The notes beneath the pieces are model-generated. The model was not told the DNA's origin and did no database searches. It saw nothing but the letters and a program-made list of their open reading frames with translations. From contig JASJCC010000013.1 of assembly GCA_030066175.1 (NCBI GenBank), positions 1 to 33,870 of the forward strand: DNA of 33,870 nucleotides. Reading direction: 5' to 3'. Below are positions 1 through 8,315 of this stretch, in pieces; the stretch's first letter is position 1; the number at the start of each line of letters is the position of its first letter. The position numbers and the translations under genes were made by a program. Source of the DNA: Paracoccaceae bacterium. GTDB lineage: Bacteria; Pseudomonadota; Alphaproteobacteria; Rhodobacterales; Rhodobacteraceae.

Positions 1-138
1 AACGAGAAAGGATCAAACGAAATGCCATCGAAGCCCGGCGCTTGCCTCACCGCAAATCCGCCGCTTAATCAAACCGACCAGATGAGCCAAACCCTCGCTT
101 CGAACAGGCCACCATCCGTACCATTGGCGCTGACATCA

Positions 139-240
139 TACAACTACGACACCAAGAGACCACACAGTGCATTGAGCTACCGCCCACCAGCCCCGGAAAC
201 TGCCGTACAGGTGGAAACCAGCCCAATCATGCACTCACAA
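139..240 (+). pseudogene. Remnant of transposase/integrase C-terminus
   Basis: A short open stretch encodes YNYDTKRPHSALSYRPPAPE, the signature tail of DDE integrase-type transposases of the IS3/IS481 kind (Asn-x-x-Arg-Pro-His-Ser-x-Leu, then a YRPPAPE end). Nothing upstream in the window shows the catalytic DDE core in frame, and the 40 codons before it look unrelated, so this is a decayed fragment. No terminal inverted repeats could be assigned. It marks old insertion-sequence activity at the left edge of the accessory region. Confidence 0.75.
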
Positions 241-472
241 TCAATTGGAACCTAGCACTTCGGGCTGGTCATGATGGTGCAGTGCTACGTGGCAAGGACA
301 AGTCTATACACATCAGCCGGTTTGAAATTAGCTGAGCATCCGATGCCTCGATCTTTTTCTGCGCGTAGTTTGCTTTAGTGCTTTTGATCAGACCAGTCTT
401 CAACGCCGCGCAGCTATAGCTAAGCGCTCAGGCGCAGTTTACAGCGCCTGAACTCTGTAGTCTCAGCACGCC
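241..472. other. Intergenic, no gene seen
   Basis: No credible coding region. It contains a 10-bp palindrome AGCTATAGCT (412-421) and the hairpin listed separately at 428-451. Confidence 0.5.
428..451 (-). terminator. Hairpin after the epimerase gene
   Basis: Perfect 8-bp arms TCAGGCGC and GCGCCTGA with an 8-nt loop lie 22 bp past the stop of the leftward sugar-nucleotide gene. No T-run follows on the minus strand, so it is a possible but not canonical terminator. Confidence 0.4.
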
Positions 473-1573
473 TCATTCTCCTGGAATCGGCTCGACCTCT
501 TTTTCGGCGGTTTCTCCGTATTCGGCGTGGAAGTAGGTCATCGTGTCGAACAGGACGTCGTCCAGGGGTATGTTGGGCTCCCATCCCAGTAGGGTGCGCG
601 CTTTGGTGGTGTCCGGCATCCGGCGGTCGCAGTCTTCGTAACCTTCGCCGTAGAACCGCTCGGACGTGACTTTGACGATTGGGTGATCGTTGAAACTCGC
701 GTCGCCCGTGATCCGGGCATAGGTCTTGCGCATGCGCTCGGCGAGTTCGGCCATGGTCACTTCGTTTGCGCGGTTGCCAATGTTGAAAATCTGGCCGTTC
801 GCCCGCTCGGGCCGTTGCAGCATTCTGCAGATTGCGTCCACGGCCTCGTAAATGGACACGATTGTGCGGCGGGCCGTTCCGCCGTCCACCAGTTGCATTG
901 GTTGGCGATGCAGCAATGCGCCCATAAAGCAGGCAAGCACGCGCGGGATGCCGTCGCCGTCGCGCTGCGGGATGTAATCCATGCGCGGACCAAAGAAGTT
1001 CAGAGGCCGGACGATCGTGAAAGGCAGGCCGTCTTCCTTGTGATGAGCAAAAACCAGCCGTTCAACCATCTGTTTCGCGCAGGCATAGGTCCAACGTTGG
1101 TTGGAAATCGGCCCCATGATCAAGGGTGTCGTGTCCTCGTTCAGCTCGTAAAGATCCGGGTTGTCATAGGCCGCGCCGTCTACGTAACTAGAAAGTGTTC
1201 GGCCATAGACCTCGCTGGTTGAGAAACTGATCAGCCACCGCTTATACTCAACGCAAAGTTGTACGATCGGGTACACGTCGAAGAGGTTCGATCGGATGAC
1301 GCTGATTGGGTTTGTGTTGTATTCCGCGGGGTTGCAGATCGCGGCGAGGTTGATCACGACGTCCGACCAGGCAATCGCTTGACGCAGGTCAGATTGCGTT
1401 TCGGGATCATCCACATACTTTTTGTGAAGTGTAAAGTTGCTGTTTTTCAGATGTTTAGAAATCTTCTTCTCATCGGGGTCCCAACCGACGATTTGATGCT
1501 CGTCGGTTTTCAACAAACGGTCCAACAAATGGCTTCCGACAAAGCCACCGCATCCCAAGATAACAATCTTCAT
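473..1573 (-). CDS. NAD-dependent epimerase/decarboxylase, ArnA C-terminal type
   Basis: 366-aa extended short-chain dehydrogenase/reductase. The Rossmann motif GCGGFVG is at residues 7-13, the TSEVYG catalytic segment at 119-124 (S120, E121) and the YxxxK pair at Y163/K167. Along its whole length it reads like the C-terminal UDP-glucuronate decarboxylase half of ArnA, including the NPAEYNTNP region and the FYGEGYED...RRMP segment near the end, where R318 aligns with the ArnA arginine I recall as needed for decarboxylation. The ArnA formyltransferase half is absent. The start has a GGGAG box 6 nt upstream. It is divergent from the 84-aa peptide gene. Likely role: supply of a modified nucleotide sugar (pentose or 4-keto pentose); the exact substrate is inferred. 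Confidence 0.85.
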   Translation of the reverse strand: MKIVILGCGGFVGSHLLDRLLKTDEHQIVGWDPDEKKISKHLKNSNFTLHKKYVDDPETQSDLRQAIAWSDVVINLAAICNPAEYNTNPISVIRSNLFDVYPIVQLCVEYKRWLISFSTSEVYGRTLSSYVDGAAYDNPDLYELNEDTTPLIMGPISNQRWTYACAKQMVERLVFAHHKEDGLPFTIVRPLNFFGPRMDYIPQRDGDGIPRVLACFMGALLHRQPMQLVDGGTARRTIVSIYEAVDAICRMLQRPERANGQIFNIGNRANEVTMAELAERMRKTYARITGDASFNDHPIVKVTSERFYGEGYEDCDRRMPDTTKARTLLGWEPNIPLDDVLFDTMTYFHAEYGETAEKEVEPIPGE

Positions 1574-1750
1574 CCGTTACTCCCTGATGTTGGTTTTGTG
1601 TGTCCGGAAACTGCGTTCCCGTGAAGACAAAAATAATTCTATCTAAAGGTGAGTTTGCATGTTAGCGATAAGTTGTCTAGGCGATTCCATACTAACGCTT
1701 AGGTGGAATGTACTAGCGATTAAATTTGAAGCAACCCTAAGGAGGAAAGC
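1574..1750. promoter_or_regulatory. Divergent promoter region with inverted repeat
   Basis: AT-rich gap between the leftward epimerase gene and the rightward peptide gene, so it should carry both promoters. ATTCCA (1684-1689) and TGGAAT (1704-1709) form an inverted repeat, and TAGCGAT occurs twice nearby in direct orientation. A strong AAGGAGG ribosome site (1739-1745) precedes the peptide start. No clear -35/-10 pair could be assigned. Confidence 0.4.
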
Positions 1751-2005
1751 ATGATTCCCAACAGCATCCGCGCCATCGACAGCGAAACAGACAAGGACAC
1801 AATGGTCAGCACCGTTCAGGACCTGAGCATTGCCGAGATCGAGTCGATCAGCATCGAAGACATCAGCACGCTTGAGAACAATGTACTGAAGGACGTGGTG
1901 AACGATGCAGTCCGCACGCGCCTGGCGCAGCACCTGGGTGGCACATACACCAGCCCGCCCAAGCTGTCTGTTGCCGAGATGAACGAAGCCGAATCCGCGG
2001 GCTAA
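1751..2005 (+). CDS. 84-aa putative RiPP precursor beside an FxsB-like radical SAM gene
   Basis: Small acidic protein with an excellent Shine-Dalgarno sequence, so it is very likely translated. The N-terminal two thirds (residues 1-55) are rich in Ile, Ser, Asp and Glu and could be a helical leader. The tail, after HLGG, contains TYTSPPK and ends EAESAG. It belongs to no family I recognise. The next gene encodes a radical SAM/SPASM enzyme of the FxsB type, whose substrates are short peptides encoded alongside. Tyr-Thr-Ser fits the aromatic-X-X pattern of three-residue cyclophane (triceptide) cores, but it is internal rather than C-terminal and that assignment is inference. A 12-bp hairpin follows the stop codon, as often seen where a precursor must be made in excess of its enzymes. 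Confidence 0.75.
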   Translation: MIPNSIRAIDSETDKDTMVSTVQDLSIAEIESISIEDISTLENNVLKDVVNDAVRTRLAQHLGGTYTSPPKLSVAEMNEAESAG

Positions 2006-2021
2006 TCTCTCGGACACTATC

Positions 2022-2051
2022 GTCCTTGCCGCTGTGCCGAGCGGCAAGGAC
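2022..2051 (+). terminator. 12-bp hairpin between peptide gene and radical SAM gene
   Basis: Perfect arms GTCCTTGCCGCT and AGCGGCAAGGAC with a GTGCCG loop, starting 16 bp after the peptide stop. No U-run follows, so it is better read as a partial terminator or RNA-stabilising element that would raise peptide output over downstream enzymes. Confidence 0.75.
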
Positions 2052-2124
2052 AACTCGGACGCCATTCAAGATGCGATGGCGTTGAATTTGGTTTGACGTT
2101 TCGTTGATCGGGGCAAATTCGCTT

Positions 2125-3249
2125 ATGAAAATCACCACGTTTGTGCTGAAAATTGCCAGTCGCTGTAACCTCGACTGTACATATTGCTACGTCTACAATC
2201 GCGGTGACACGCAGTGGCGCGCACAGCCGAAATTCATGTCTCCTGAGGTCGCGCGCCGAACCGGTGAAGCCATCGGCGCCTATTGCCGCGAAGCGGGTAT
2301 CGACAAGGTAAATGTGCAGTTTCACGGCGGCGAACCGTTGATGCTGGGCCCCAATCGGCTCGCGTCATTGATCGACGCGGTCTATGCCGGGATAGGAGAA
2401 GACGGCGTTGAAGTTTCCTCCGCTTTGCAGACAAATGGTCTGCTTCTGACCGAGGAAATTTTGGGCCTTTTGCATTCCCGCGGCGTGGGTCTCTACGTCA
2501 GCTGCGATGGTCCGGCCGCGTCCAGCGACGCAACGCGCATCGACCACCAGGGACGTCCCGTCAGCGATCGGCTCCACCAAAAGCTCGAAGAGCTTAGCGT
2601 CTCGCGCTACCGGGACATTTTTGAAGGGTTTCTCTGCGTGATAAACGCGGACTCCGATCCGAAAGAGGTTTTTACCTATCTTGCCGGATTCCGACCCAAG
2701 GCAATCGACTTTCTGCTTCCGCTGGAAAACCACGACACGCCTGGATTTGGAAAGGTCGAGCGCGATCGCTATGCGGTTTGGCTGATGAAGTGCTTCAACG
2801 CTTGGATCACCAGCCCCATCAAGCTCCGCTCGCGCGGGTTCGAGCGCATCATTCAGGCGCAGTTGGGCAACTCTGCGGGTCAGGATGCTGAAGGCGAGGG
2901 GGCCTTGGTCATCGAATGCGACGGCAGTTTCGAAGCAGACGATACGCTGAAAACCGCCTATAACGGTGCAGCAGTTCTTGACCGGGCAGTGTTTGAACAC
3001 AACGTTGCCGATGTCCTGGAGGCGCCCGCTTTTCAAACGCTTCTGCAGGCCGAAACTCCGTGTCAAACCTGCCGCGAATGCGCCTATTTCCAGTCCTGTG
3101 GTGGAGGCCATCTGAGCCACCGATATGCCAATGCGACGGGTTTCGACAACCCGTCTGTCTATTGTGAGCAGACTCAACACCTGATCGATCATATCGCCGC
3201 AACGCTGAACGCCTTTATTCAGCGCGAAAAGGAAGCCGCCCTTGCCTGA
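2125..3249 (+). CDS. FxsB-like radical SAM/SPASM peptide maturase
   Basis: 374 aa from the ATG at 2125; an in-frame TTG lies 21 bp earlier but the ATG directly precedes the conserved domain. The radical SAM cluster motif CxxxCxxC is C14/C18/C21, followed by the YVYNRGDTQW stretch typical of the FxsB group. FHGGEP lies at 66-71. The C-terminal SPASM domain uses C265, C313, C316, C319, C325 and C347, with the CGGGHLSHRY...GFDNPSVYC segment characteristic of FxsB-like enzymes. Such enzymes bind auxiliary iron-sulfur clusters and install carbon-carbon crosslinks in ribosomal peptides. The 84-aa peptide upstream is the obvious candidate substrate. It is the first enzyme of a run of overlapping genes. 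Confidence 0.9.
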   Translation: MKITTFVLKIASRCNLDCTYCYVYNRGDTQWRAQPKFMSPEVARRTGEAIGAYCREAGIDKVNVQFHGGEPLMLGPNRLASLIDAVYAGIGEDGVEVSSALQTNGLLLTEEILGLLHSRGVGLYVSCDGPAASSDATRIDHQGRPVSDRLHQKLEELSVSRYRDIFEGFLCVINADSDPKEVFTYLAGFRPKAIDFLLPLENHDTPGFGKVERDRYAVWLMKCFNAWITSPIKLRSRGFERIIQAQLGNSAGQDAEGEGALVIECDGSFEADDTLKTAYNGAAVLDRAVFEHNVADVLEAPAFQTLLQAETPCQTCRECAYFQSCGGGHLSHRYANATGFDNPSVYCEQTQHLIDHIAATLNAFIQREKEAALA

Positions 3250-4063
3250 GAGCACGGTTCGAGTGGTCCGCCTTTGGCAGCAAAGCCAGCTGCGCGACAC
3301 GCCGTGGAGCGGGCGTTTGGACTTTGTGCCATCCCTGCAAGCAGGCGGTCCAAAACCGGTTGTGTTGGTTCTGCCCGGCGGTGGTTATACCGTCACGGCC
3401 CCGCAGGAGGGTCTTCCCGTTGCTCGGTGGATTGCTGAGTCCTCTGCGGGACATGGAATGCACGCGGCCGTCCTGACCTATCGCACAGGACACTATGCAC
3501 GACGCTTTGCGCTGGCAGATCTCAAACGCGCGATACGCGTGCTGCGGGCCAACGCACAAGCCTTGGACATATTGCCGGATGCGATCAACGTTCTGGGGTT
3601 CAGTGCCGGTGGGCATCTGGCTGGGCTCGGCGCGTTTGCCTCCGACATAGATGATTTGCCGGACGACGATCTCGCGTCCACCGTATCTCCTCGGATCAAC
3701 CGGTTGGCGCTGGTTTATCCGGTCGTCTCCTTCCTGCAAAACGTGCATTTGGAAACGCGGTCCGCATTTCTTCAAACGGAGGCCGAAGACGCCAAGGCGC
3801 AGCGCCGCTTTAGCCTGGAGGAACAGGCGATAGAGAAGGAACCACCGCCGACATTGATCGTGAATGGAACCGCTGACGCGGTGACGCCAATCGCCGGGGC
3901 GCGCGCGTTGCATGCACATCTGGAAAAGAACGGTGTGCAAGTCGAATTGATGGAGATTTACGGGGCGCCGCACGGGTTTGTGCTCGACCCCGAAAGCAAG
4001 AAAAAACAGATGCGTGAAAGGCTGATGGCATGGATATCGGAACCCGAAACAGCGCTGGCGTGA
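3242..4063 (+). CDS. Alpha/beta hydrolase (esterase/peptidase-like)
   Basis: 273-aa alpha/beta-hydrolase of the acetyl-esterase/BD-FAE type. The oxyanion segment is PGGGY (about 45-49), the nucleophile elbow GFSAGGH (about 119-125), the acid Asp probably in NGTADAVTP (about 209-217), and the catalytic His in GAPHGF (about 242-247). The TTG start is supported by a GGAAG box 6 nt upstream and an 8-nt overlap with the radical SAM gene; a GTG at 3263 is the alternative. No signal peptide, so cytoplasmic. Within this operon it might hydrolyse an ester or amide of the modified product or cleave a leader; substrate unknown. Confidence 0.88.
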   Translation: MPESTVRVVRLWQQSQLRDTPWSGRLDFVPSLQAGGPKPVVLVLPGGGYTVTAPQEGLPVARWIAESSAGHGMHAAVLTYRTGHYARRFALADLKRAIRVLRANAQALDILPDAINVLGFSAGGHLAGLGAFASDIDDLPDDDLASTVSPRINRLALVYPVVSFLQNVHLETRSAFLQTEAEDAKAQRRFSLEEQAIEKEPPPTLIVNGTADAVTPIAGARALHAHLEKNGVQVELMEIYGAPHGFVLDPESKKKQMRERLMAWISEPETALA

Positions 4064-5145
4064 AATTCGGTGTCGGGCTTGGCATGATGAACAGCGGGGT
4101 GTTGCCCGAGGTTACGCTATATGCCGATGCTGTTGACACCGCTGAGCTTGCCGAGAGCCTTCGGTTTCATTCTGTCTGGACCGTTGAACACCATTTCACC
4201 GGCCATTCGCCGGTCCCGAATGGGCTGACATTCCTATCCCATCTGGCGGGACGTACAAAAAACCTGATGCTGGGCACTGCTGTTCTGGTGTTGCCTTGGC
4301 ATGATCCTGTCCGCGTCGCGGAAGAGATCGCAATGCTGGATTTGCTATCTGGTGGACGCACCTTGATCGGGCTGGGACGGGGGACATCGCCGCAGGAATA
4401 CGCGGGCTTTGGCATACCCATGTCCGAGTCGCGTGAGCGGTTTACCGAAGCGGTACAGATCGTGCGATTAGGGTTGTCCGGGGAACGGTTCAGTTTTGAC
4501 GGCGCGTTTCGTCAAGTTCGAGACCTGCAAATTCGGCCTTTGGCCCAGAACCGTCCGGAAACACGCATGTATGGCGCGGCCTCGTCCGAGACATCAGCCG
4601 CTGCGCTGGCGCGTCTTGGGTTGGGCATGATGGTGTCACCGGGGCTCGACTTGGCGAAGGAAAAGGCCCTGTTGGACTATCACGCCGCCCTGTGTGAAGC
4701 GCGTCGCATCCAGGTGCCCAAGCCGATGAGCCATCTTTACATCTCGGTCGCGGAGACCAGAGACGACGCAATGGCCAGGGCTGAGCACCATGTGCCTTTG
4801 ATGATGGAGCGTCTCGACAAGCATTACGGTATTTCCAACCACAGCTTGAAAGGCGTTAAAGGCTACGAAGACCACGCCCGCAAATCCTGGAATAACGATT
4901 CCGAACGGGCGCAGGCAGAACGCGGCTTTATCGACAAGCAGCTCATCGGGACACCGGGAGAGTGCATCGATCGCATCAAAGAGATCGTATCGACGCTTGG
5001 GATTGAGCATTTCGTGGTTGAGTTCGGATATGGCGCGATGCGGCGTGAAGACACGCAGGCGAACATTCGGCTGTTCGCGCAAGAGATCATGCCCGCATTT
5101 GATGAGATGACTTCAAAGCGTCCAGTTCTGCGGGCGGCCAAATGA
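4030..5145 (+). CDS. LLM-class flavin-dependent monooxygenase (luciferase-like)
   Basis: Bacterial-luciferase-like TIM-barrel protein with WTVEHHFT after about 50 residues, the GRGTSPQEY segment and a C-terminal GTPGECIDRI region (LIGTPGE) typical of the family. It would use reduced flavin and oxygen to oxidise a small or peptide-bound substrate. ATG 4030 has a GAAAGG box 8 nt upstream and overlaps the previous gene by 34 nt, giving 371 aa. A GTG at 4060 forms a 4-nt GTGA overlap and would begin directly at the conserved KFGVG strand (361 aa). Either is plausible. It is followed by a 4-nt overlapping desaturase gene. Confidence 0.9.
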   Translation: MDIGTRNSAGVKFGVGLGMMNSGVLPEVTLYADAVDTAELAESLRFHSVWTVEHHFTGHSPVPNGLTFLSHLAGRTKNLMLGTAVLVLPWHDPVRVAEEIAMLDLLSGGRTLIGLGRGTSPQEYAGFGIPMSESRERFTEAVQIVRLGLSGERFSFDGAFRQVRDLQIRPLAQNRPETRMYGAASSETSAAALARLGLGMMVSPGLDLAKEKALLDYHAALCEARRIQVPKPMSHLYISVAETRDDAMARAEHHVPLMMERLDKHYGISNHSLKGVKGYEDHARKSWNNDSERAQAERGFIDKQLIGTPGECIDRIKEIVSTLGIEHFVVEFGYGAMRREDTQANIRLFAQEIMPAFDEMTSKRPVLRAAK

Positions 5146-6293
5146 GCCCGGGCGTGGAATTCGCCATTGATGAGACCACCTTGCCAGCGTCCGGTGCGCC
5201 TCCGACACGTTTTGAAACAGGTGTTCGTGACACGATGCAGGCCGAGCGGCCCGTGGTGCAGCGCCTGCTCACCTTGATCTCTGGAAAGCCGCTGCCGCAT
5301 CAGCGACCCTTGGTGATGATTGCGCCGATTTGGCATGTCATGGCGGTTCTGGTCAGCTTTTTTGCCGTCGGCTTGGGAGAGGCGTTGCTACTCGCCAATG
5401 CGCCCGTTTTGGGCGTCGTGTTGCTGGTGCCCGCTTGGGTCTGGATGACAAGCTGTCTGCGCCGCTTCCAGGCGGTTTTTACGCACCATGCCTCGCATCA
5501 TACGATTACAGGACGGCGGCGACTGGACTACCTCTTGGGCGATGTCTTCAACGTATTGGCAATGACGCAGAGCGTTTTGGACTACCGCAAAAGCCACCTG
5601 CCACATCATAGCAAGAAAACCTTTGCCACCTTTGACGACGAAGGCTCAAAATTCCTTGTCTTTTGCGGTTTTCGCCCCGGTATGCCGCGGGAAGAAAGCT
5701 GGGCGCTGTTCTGGCGGCTCATGGTGTCTCCGCGATTCCACCTTGGGTTCCTGTGGCATCGACTGAAGTTGAACCTGGTACGCTGCGGAATGGGGCGGCG
5801 GATAGCGACGCTGGTTTGGCTGGGCGCTCTGGCTTTGGCGGCGGCGCTGATCGGCGTGGTCCCTGTAGTGCTCGCCATCGTGGTGCCGCTGACACTGCTT
5901 TATCAGATAAGCTCACTTGTGAACACGTTGACCGAACATGCCTGGTTCTCGGCTGCTGGCGAAACCATGCAGCGTGATCGGTACGCGGCGCGTTGTTGGG
6001 GGCGGTTCTGCGGCGATCCCTGGCAACCAGAGCAGTCCTCTTTGTCGTGGTGGATGCGCATGCTGTTTGTGCATCTGCCGGTGCGTTTGATGATCCTTCC
6101 GTCGGACACAGCTGCGCATGACTGGCATCACCTGGCGGCTGCCTCGCACCGCGCGCGGCAATGGCCCTACACGATCTATTTCCGCCAAGAGTTGATAGAC
6201 GCTGGCGATCAGCACGGATTCGCGCAACGCGAATTGTGGGGCCTGAAGTCAATGCTGGACCATGTCTTTGAGGGGATCGAGCGCAGTGGCTGA
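5142..6293 (+). CDS. Fatty acid desaturase/hydroxylase family membrane di-iron enzyme
   Basis: 383 aa, beginning with a 4-nt ATGA overlap. The histidine boxes of membrane di-iron desaturases are present: THHASHH (H115, H116, H119, H120), HLPHH (H152, H155, H156) and HDWHH (H326, H329, H330), with an additional TEHAW (H266). Hydrophobic segments lie near 60-105 and 222-262, matching the usual four-helix topology. It probably hydroxylates or desaturates an acyl or other lipophilic group in the inner membrane. Its presence in a peptide-maturation operon suggests either an acylated product or an unusual substrate. Confidence 0.88.
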   Translation: MSPGVEFAIDETTLPASGAPPTRFETGVRDTMQAERPVVQRLLTLISGKPLPHQRPLVMIAPIWHVMAVLVSFFAVGLGEALLLANAPVLGVVLLVPAWVWMTSCLRRFQAVFTHHASHHTITGRRRLDYLLGDVFNVLAMTQSVLDYRKSHLPHHSKKTFATFDDEGSKFLVFCGFRPGMPREESWALFWRLMVSPRFHLGFLWHRLKLNLVRCGMGRRIATLVWLGALALAAALIGVVPVVLAIVVPLTLLYQISSLVNTLTEHAWFSAAGETMQRDRYAARCWGRFCGDPWQPEQSSLSWWMRMLFVHLPVRLMILPSDTAAHDWHHLAAASHRARQWPYTIYFRQELIDAGDQHGFAQRELWGLKSMLDHVFEGIERSG

Positions 6294-7125
6294 AGGTGCC
6301 CGAAAGTCCGATAGCGCTCTGCGGCTTGCATTCGCCAGTGGTCTGGCGCGGCGGGCGGGCGCGCGACTGCGCGCCGCGTTTCGCACCGACCAAGGGCACC
6401 GCTTTGACGTGAAACCCGATGACTCTCCGGTCAGCTATCTGGATCGCTCTGTGGAACGGGACTTGCGGAATGAAATTGCGAACGCGTATCCGGACGAACC
6501 TGTCATTGGCGAAGAATTGGGCGGCGGTCAGGGGGATGCGCTGTGGATTGTAGATCCGCTTGATGGCACCCGAAACTTTCTGGCAGGCATTCCATCGTTT
6601 TGCGTGTCTATTGCTTTTGTGCGGAAGGGCAGGGCGGAATGCGCCGCGGTTTATGATCCGGTCCATGATGAGTTTTTTTCGGCAAGGCGCGGTGGCGGCG
6701 CGCATGTGAATGGGACGCGATTGTCCGGCCCCGCTTCGGGGTCACTCTTGTCCTTTGGCTGGAGCCATTCGCCGAACACGCCGTATCGCGATTATATAGC
6801 GGGGCTTGAATGCCTTCACCGCAACGGCTGGCACGCGTGGGATTCCGGGTCGGCCTCGATCATGTTGTGCTATGTCGCCGCCGGCCGCTTGGCGGGGTGC
6901 GCCGAACGCGCTTTGCCGGCTTGGGATACCGTGCCTGGGCTGCTGATCGCAGAAGAGGCCGGATGTACTGTCGGCCCCACTCAAGACCGCGCACTGCACA
7001 AGCCAAGCCCGATGTATGCCGTCGGGCCAGACTGCTTGGCGCTTATAAAGCCGCTCTTGCAGCAGAGCGTTCCAGGGATGCCCGTTGAGCCCATGCGCAA
7101 AGACGATTGGGCCCTGCAAACATGA
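6286..7125 (+). CDS. Inositol monophosphatase family phosphatase
   Basis: 279 aa from a GTG at 6286 that overlaps the preceding stop by 8 nt and has GAGGGG 10 nt upstream; an ATG at 6262 would add 8 unconserved residues. Metal-binding signatures are clear: GEELGGG (E76/E77), DPLDGTRNF (D90, D93) and WDTVPGLLIAEEAG (W213/D214). The family removes phosphate from inositol phosphates, histidinol phosphate, PAP or sugar phosphates in a Mg-dependent way. In this context it may dephosphorylate a biosynthetic intermediate; a phosphorylated protected precursor is possible but unproven. Confidence 0.9.
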   Translation: MAEGARKSDSALRLAFASGLARRAGARLRAAFRTDQGHRFDVKPDDSPVSYLDRSVERDLRNEIANAYPDEPVIGEELGGGQGDALWIVDPLDGTRNFLAGIPSFCVSIAFVRKGRAECAAVYDPVHDEFFSARRGGGAHVNGTRLSGPASGSLLSFGWSHSPNTPYRDYIAGLECLHRNGWHAWDSGSASIMLCYVAAGRLAGCAERALPAWDTVPGLLIAEEAGCTVGPTQDRALHKPSPMYAVGPDCLALIKPLLQQSVPGMPVEPMRKDDWALQT

Positions 7126-8315
7126 CAACAGGTATTCTTTCCCCCAGCAGCAACGCGCTGAACAGCGAATCTGCGATTGCGTGGCGGATGGTGATATCGG
7201 CCGGGTTGTCGACTGTTGCAACCTCATATCTATCGGCCGTGCTTGCCGCCCGGGTGTACCTGACAACCGGATCTGCATTCCTGTCCGTTCTCGTCTTTGC
7301 CATTCAATGGCTGCCGCCATTGATCTTTGCCGGACTGGCGCCCCGGCTTCTCACACAGCACACGCCAGGCGCCGTCCTGCGTTTCTGCGAGTTTGGCAAC
7401 GCGATTTCCGCCGTGCTTTTGTTCTGGTTCGACTGGCAATTGGCCATCCTTGCGGTGCTGGTTCTGCGCGGCGTTCTGGAAACGGTGATCCGCGTGGCAC
7501 GCTCAACAGCAGTCAAGCAGCTGATTTCCGAAGATCGGCTTGGCAAGGTCACGGCGCATGCGGCCATGGCGCAATATGTCGGTGCGGTGGGTGGCGGCGC
7601 ATTAGGCATCCTTTTGGGATTCGGAACGTCATCGCTCTATGCGATTGTCGGGATCGGGCTCTTGGCAATCGTCCCGCTTTTCAGGATCTACGGCGATACC
7701 GTTACGCATGCCCAATCCGGTTCAAGTTTCAGAGAGGTGTTGGCGCGTGCGAGACGCGCGCTAGCCGGCAATTCAATCCTTGCGCGGAGCATTGCGTTGT
7801 TTGCGACAACAACGATTTTCTTCCAAGGGTTCATCACTGTCGCGCGGACAGAGATTGCCTTTGCCTACACCCCAAATCCCGAAGACTGGTTCTTTTGGGT
7901 CCAGCAGATCACGTCATTGTCGATCATCGCTGGGGCGCTTTTCGTTTCGCTCTATTGGGCCGCCCGGAAGGAACGGGTGAATATGCTGGCTGTCGCTGTC
8001 GCAAGCTGTGCCGTATTGGCCGCCTTCCCTCTGCTTGAAGGGGTGATAGCGGTCTTGGCGTTGTTTGCCGTCTTTGTGTTTGCGTTCGAAGTCTGTTTCC
8101 TGCGGTTCAGTATCGAGATCAACTATCACTGTGCGCCCGATCAGATCGCGGACGTGAACGCCATGGTCTATGCCTTTGTCACCTTGGGCATGGCAACGCT
8201 CACCTTGGCAGCCGCCTGGGCCGTTGAAACCGTGCCACTGGCCTATGTCGGATTGGCGATGGCGGTGATGTGTTTGGCCCTGCTGGCAGTAATTGGGAGG
8301 TTCAAGGCACGCTGA
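7122..8315 (+). CDS. MFS transporter, probable product exporter
   Basis: 397-aa polytopic membrane protein of the major facilitator superfamily (MFS_3/enterobactin-exporter-like), with roughly 11-12 hydrophobic segments and the charged RVARSTAVKQLI loop between helices 4 and 5 typical of this subgroup. The ATG at 7122 overlaps the phosphatase stop as ATGA; a TTG 15 nt earlier is less likely. It is the last gene of the seven-gene block that starts with the 84-aa peptide, so export of or immunity to that block's product is the natural inference. Confidence 0.88.
   Translation: MTTGILSPSSNALNSESAIAWRMVISAGLSTVATSYLSAVLAARVYLTTGSAFLSVLVFAIQWLPPLIFAGLAPRLLTQHTPGAVLRFCEFGNAISAVLLFWFDWQLAILAVLVLRGVLETVIRVARSTAVKQLISEDRLGKVTAHAAMAQYVGAVGGGALGILLGFGTSSLYAIVGIGLLAIVPLFRIYGDTVTHAQSGSSFREVLARARRALAGNSILARSIALFATTTIFFQGFITVARTEIAFAYTPNPEDWFFWVQQITSLSIIAGALFVSLYWAARKERVNMLAVAVASCAVLAAFPLLEGVIAVLALFAVFVFAFEVCFLRFSIEINYHCAPDQIADVNAMVYAFVTLGMATLTLAAAWAVETVPLAYVGLAMAVMCLALLAVIGRFKAR

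Noticed and set aside
5719-6705. 328-codon leftward frame across the desaturase/IMPase junction
   Set aside because: Spans two well-supported genes on the other strand, Arg/Ala/Pro-rich, no start signal.
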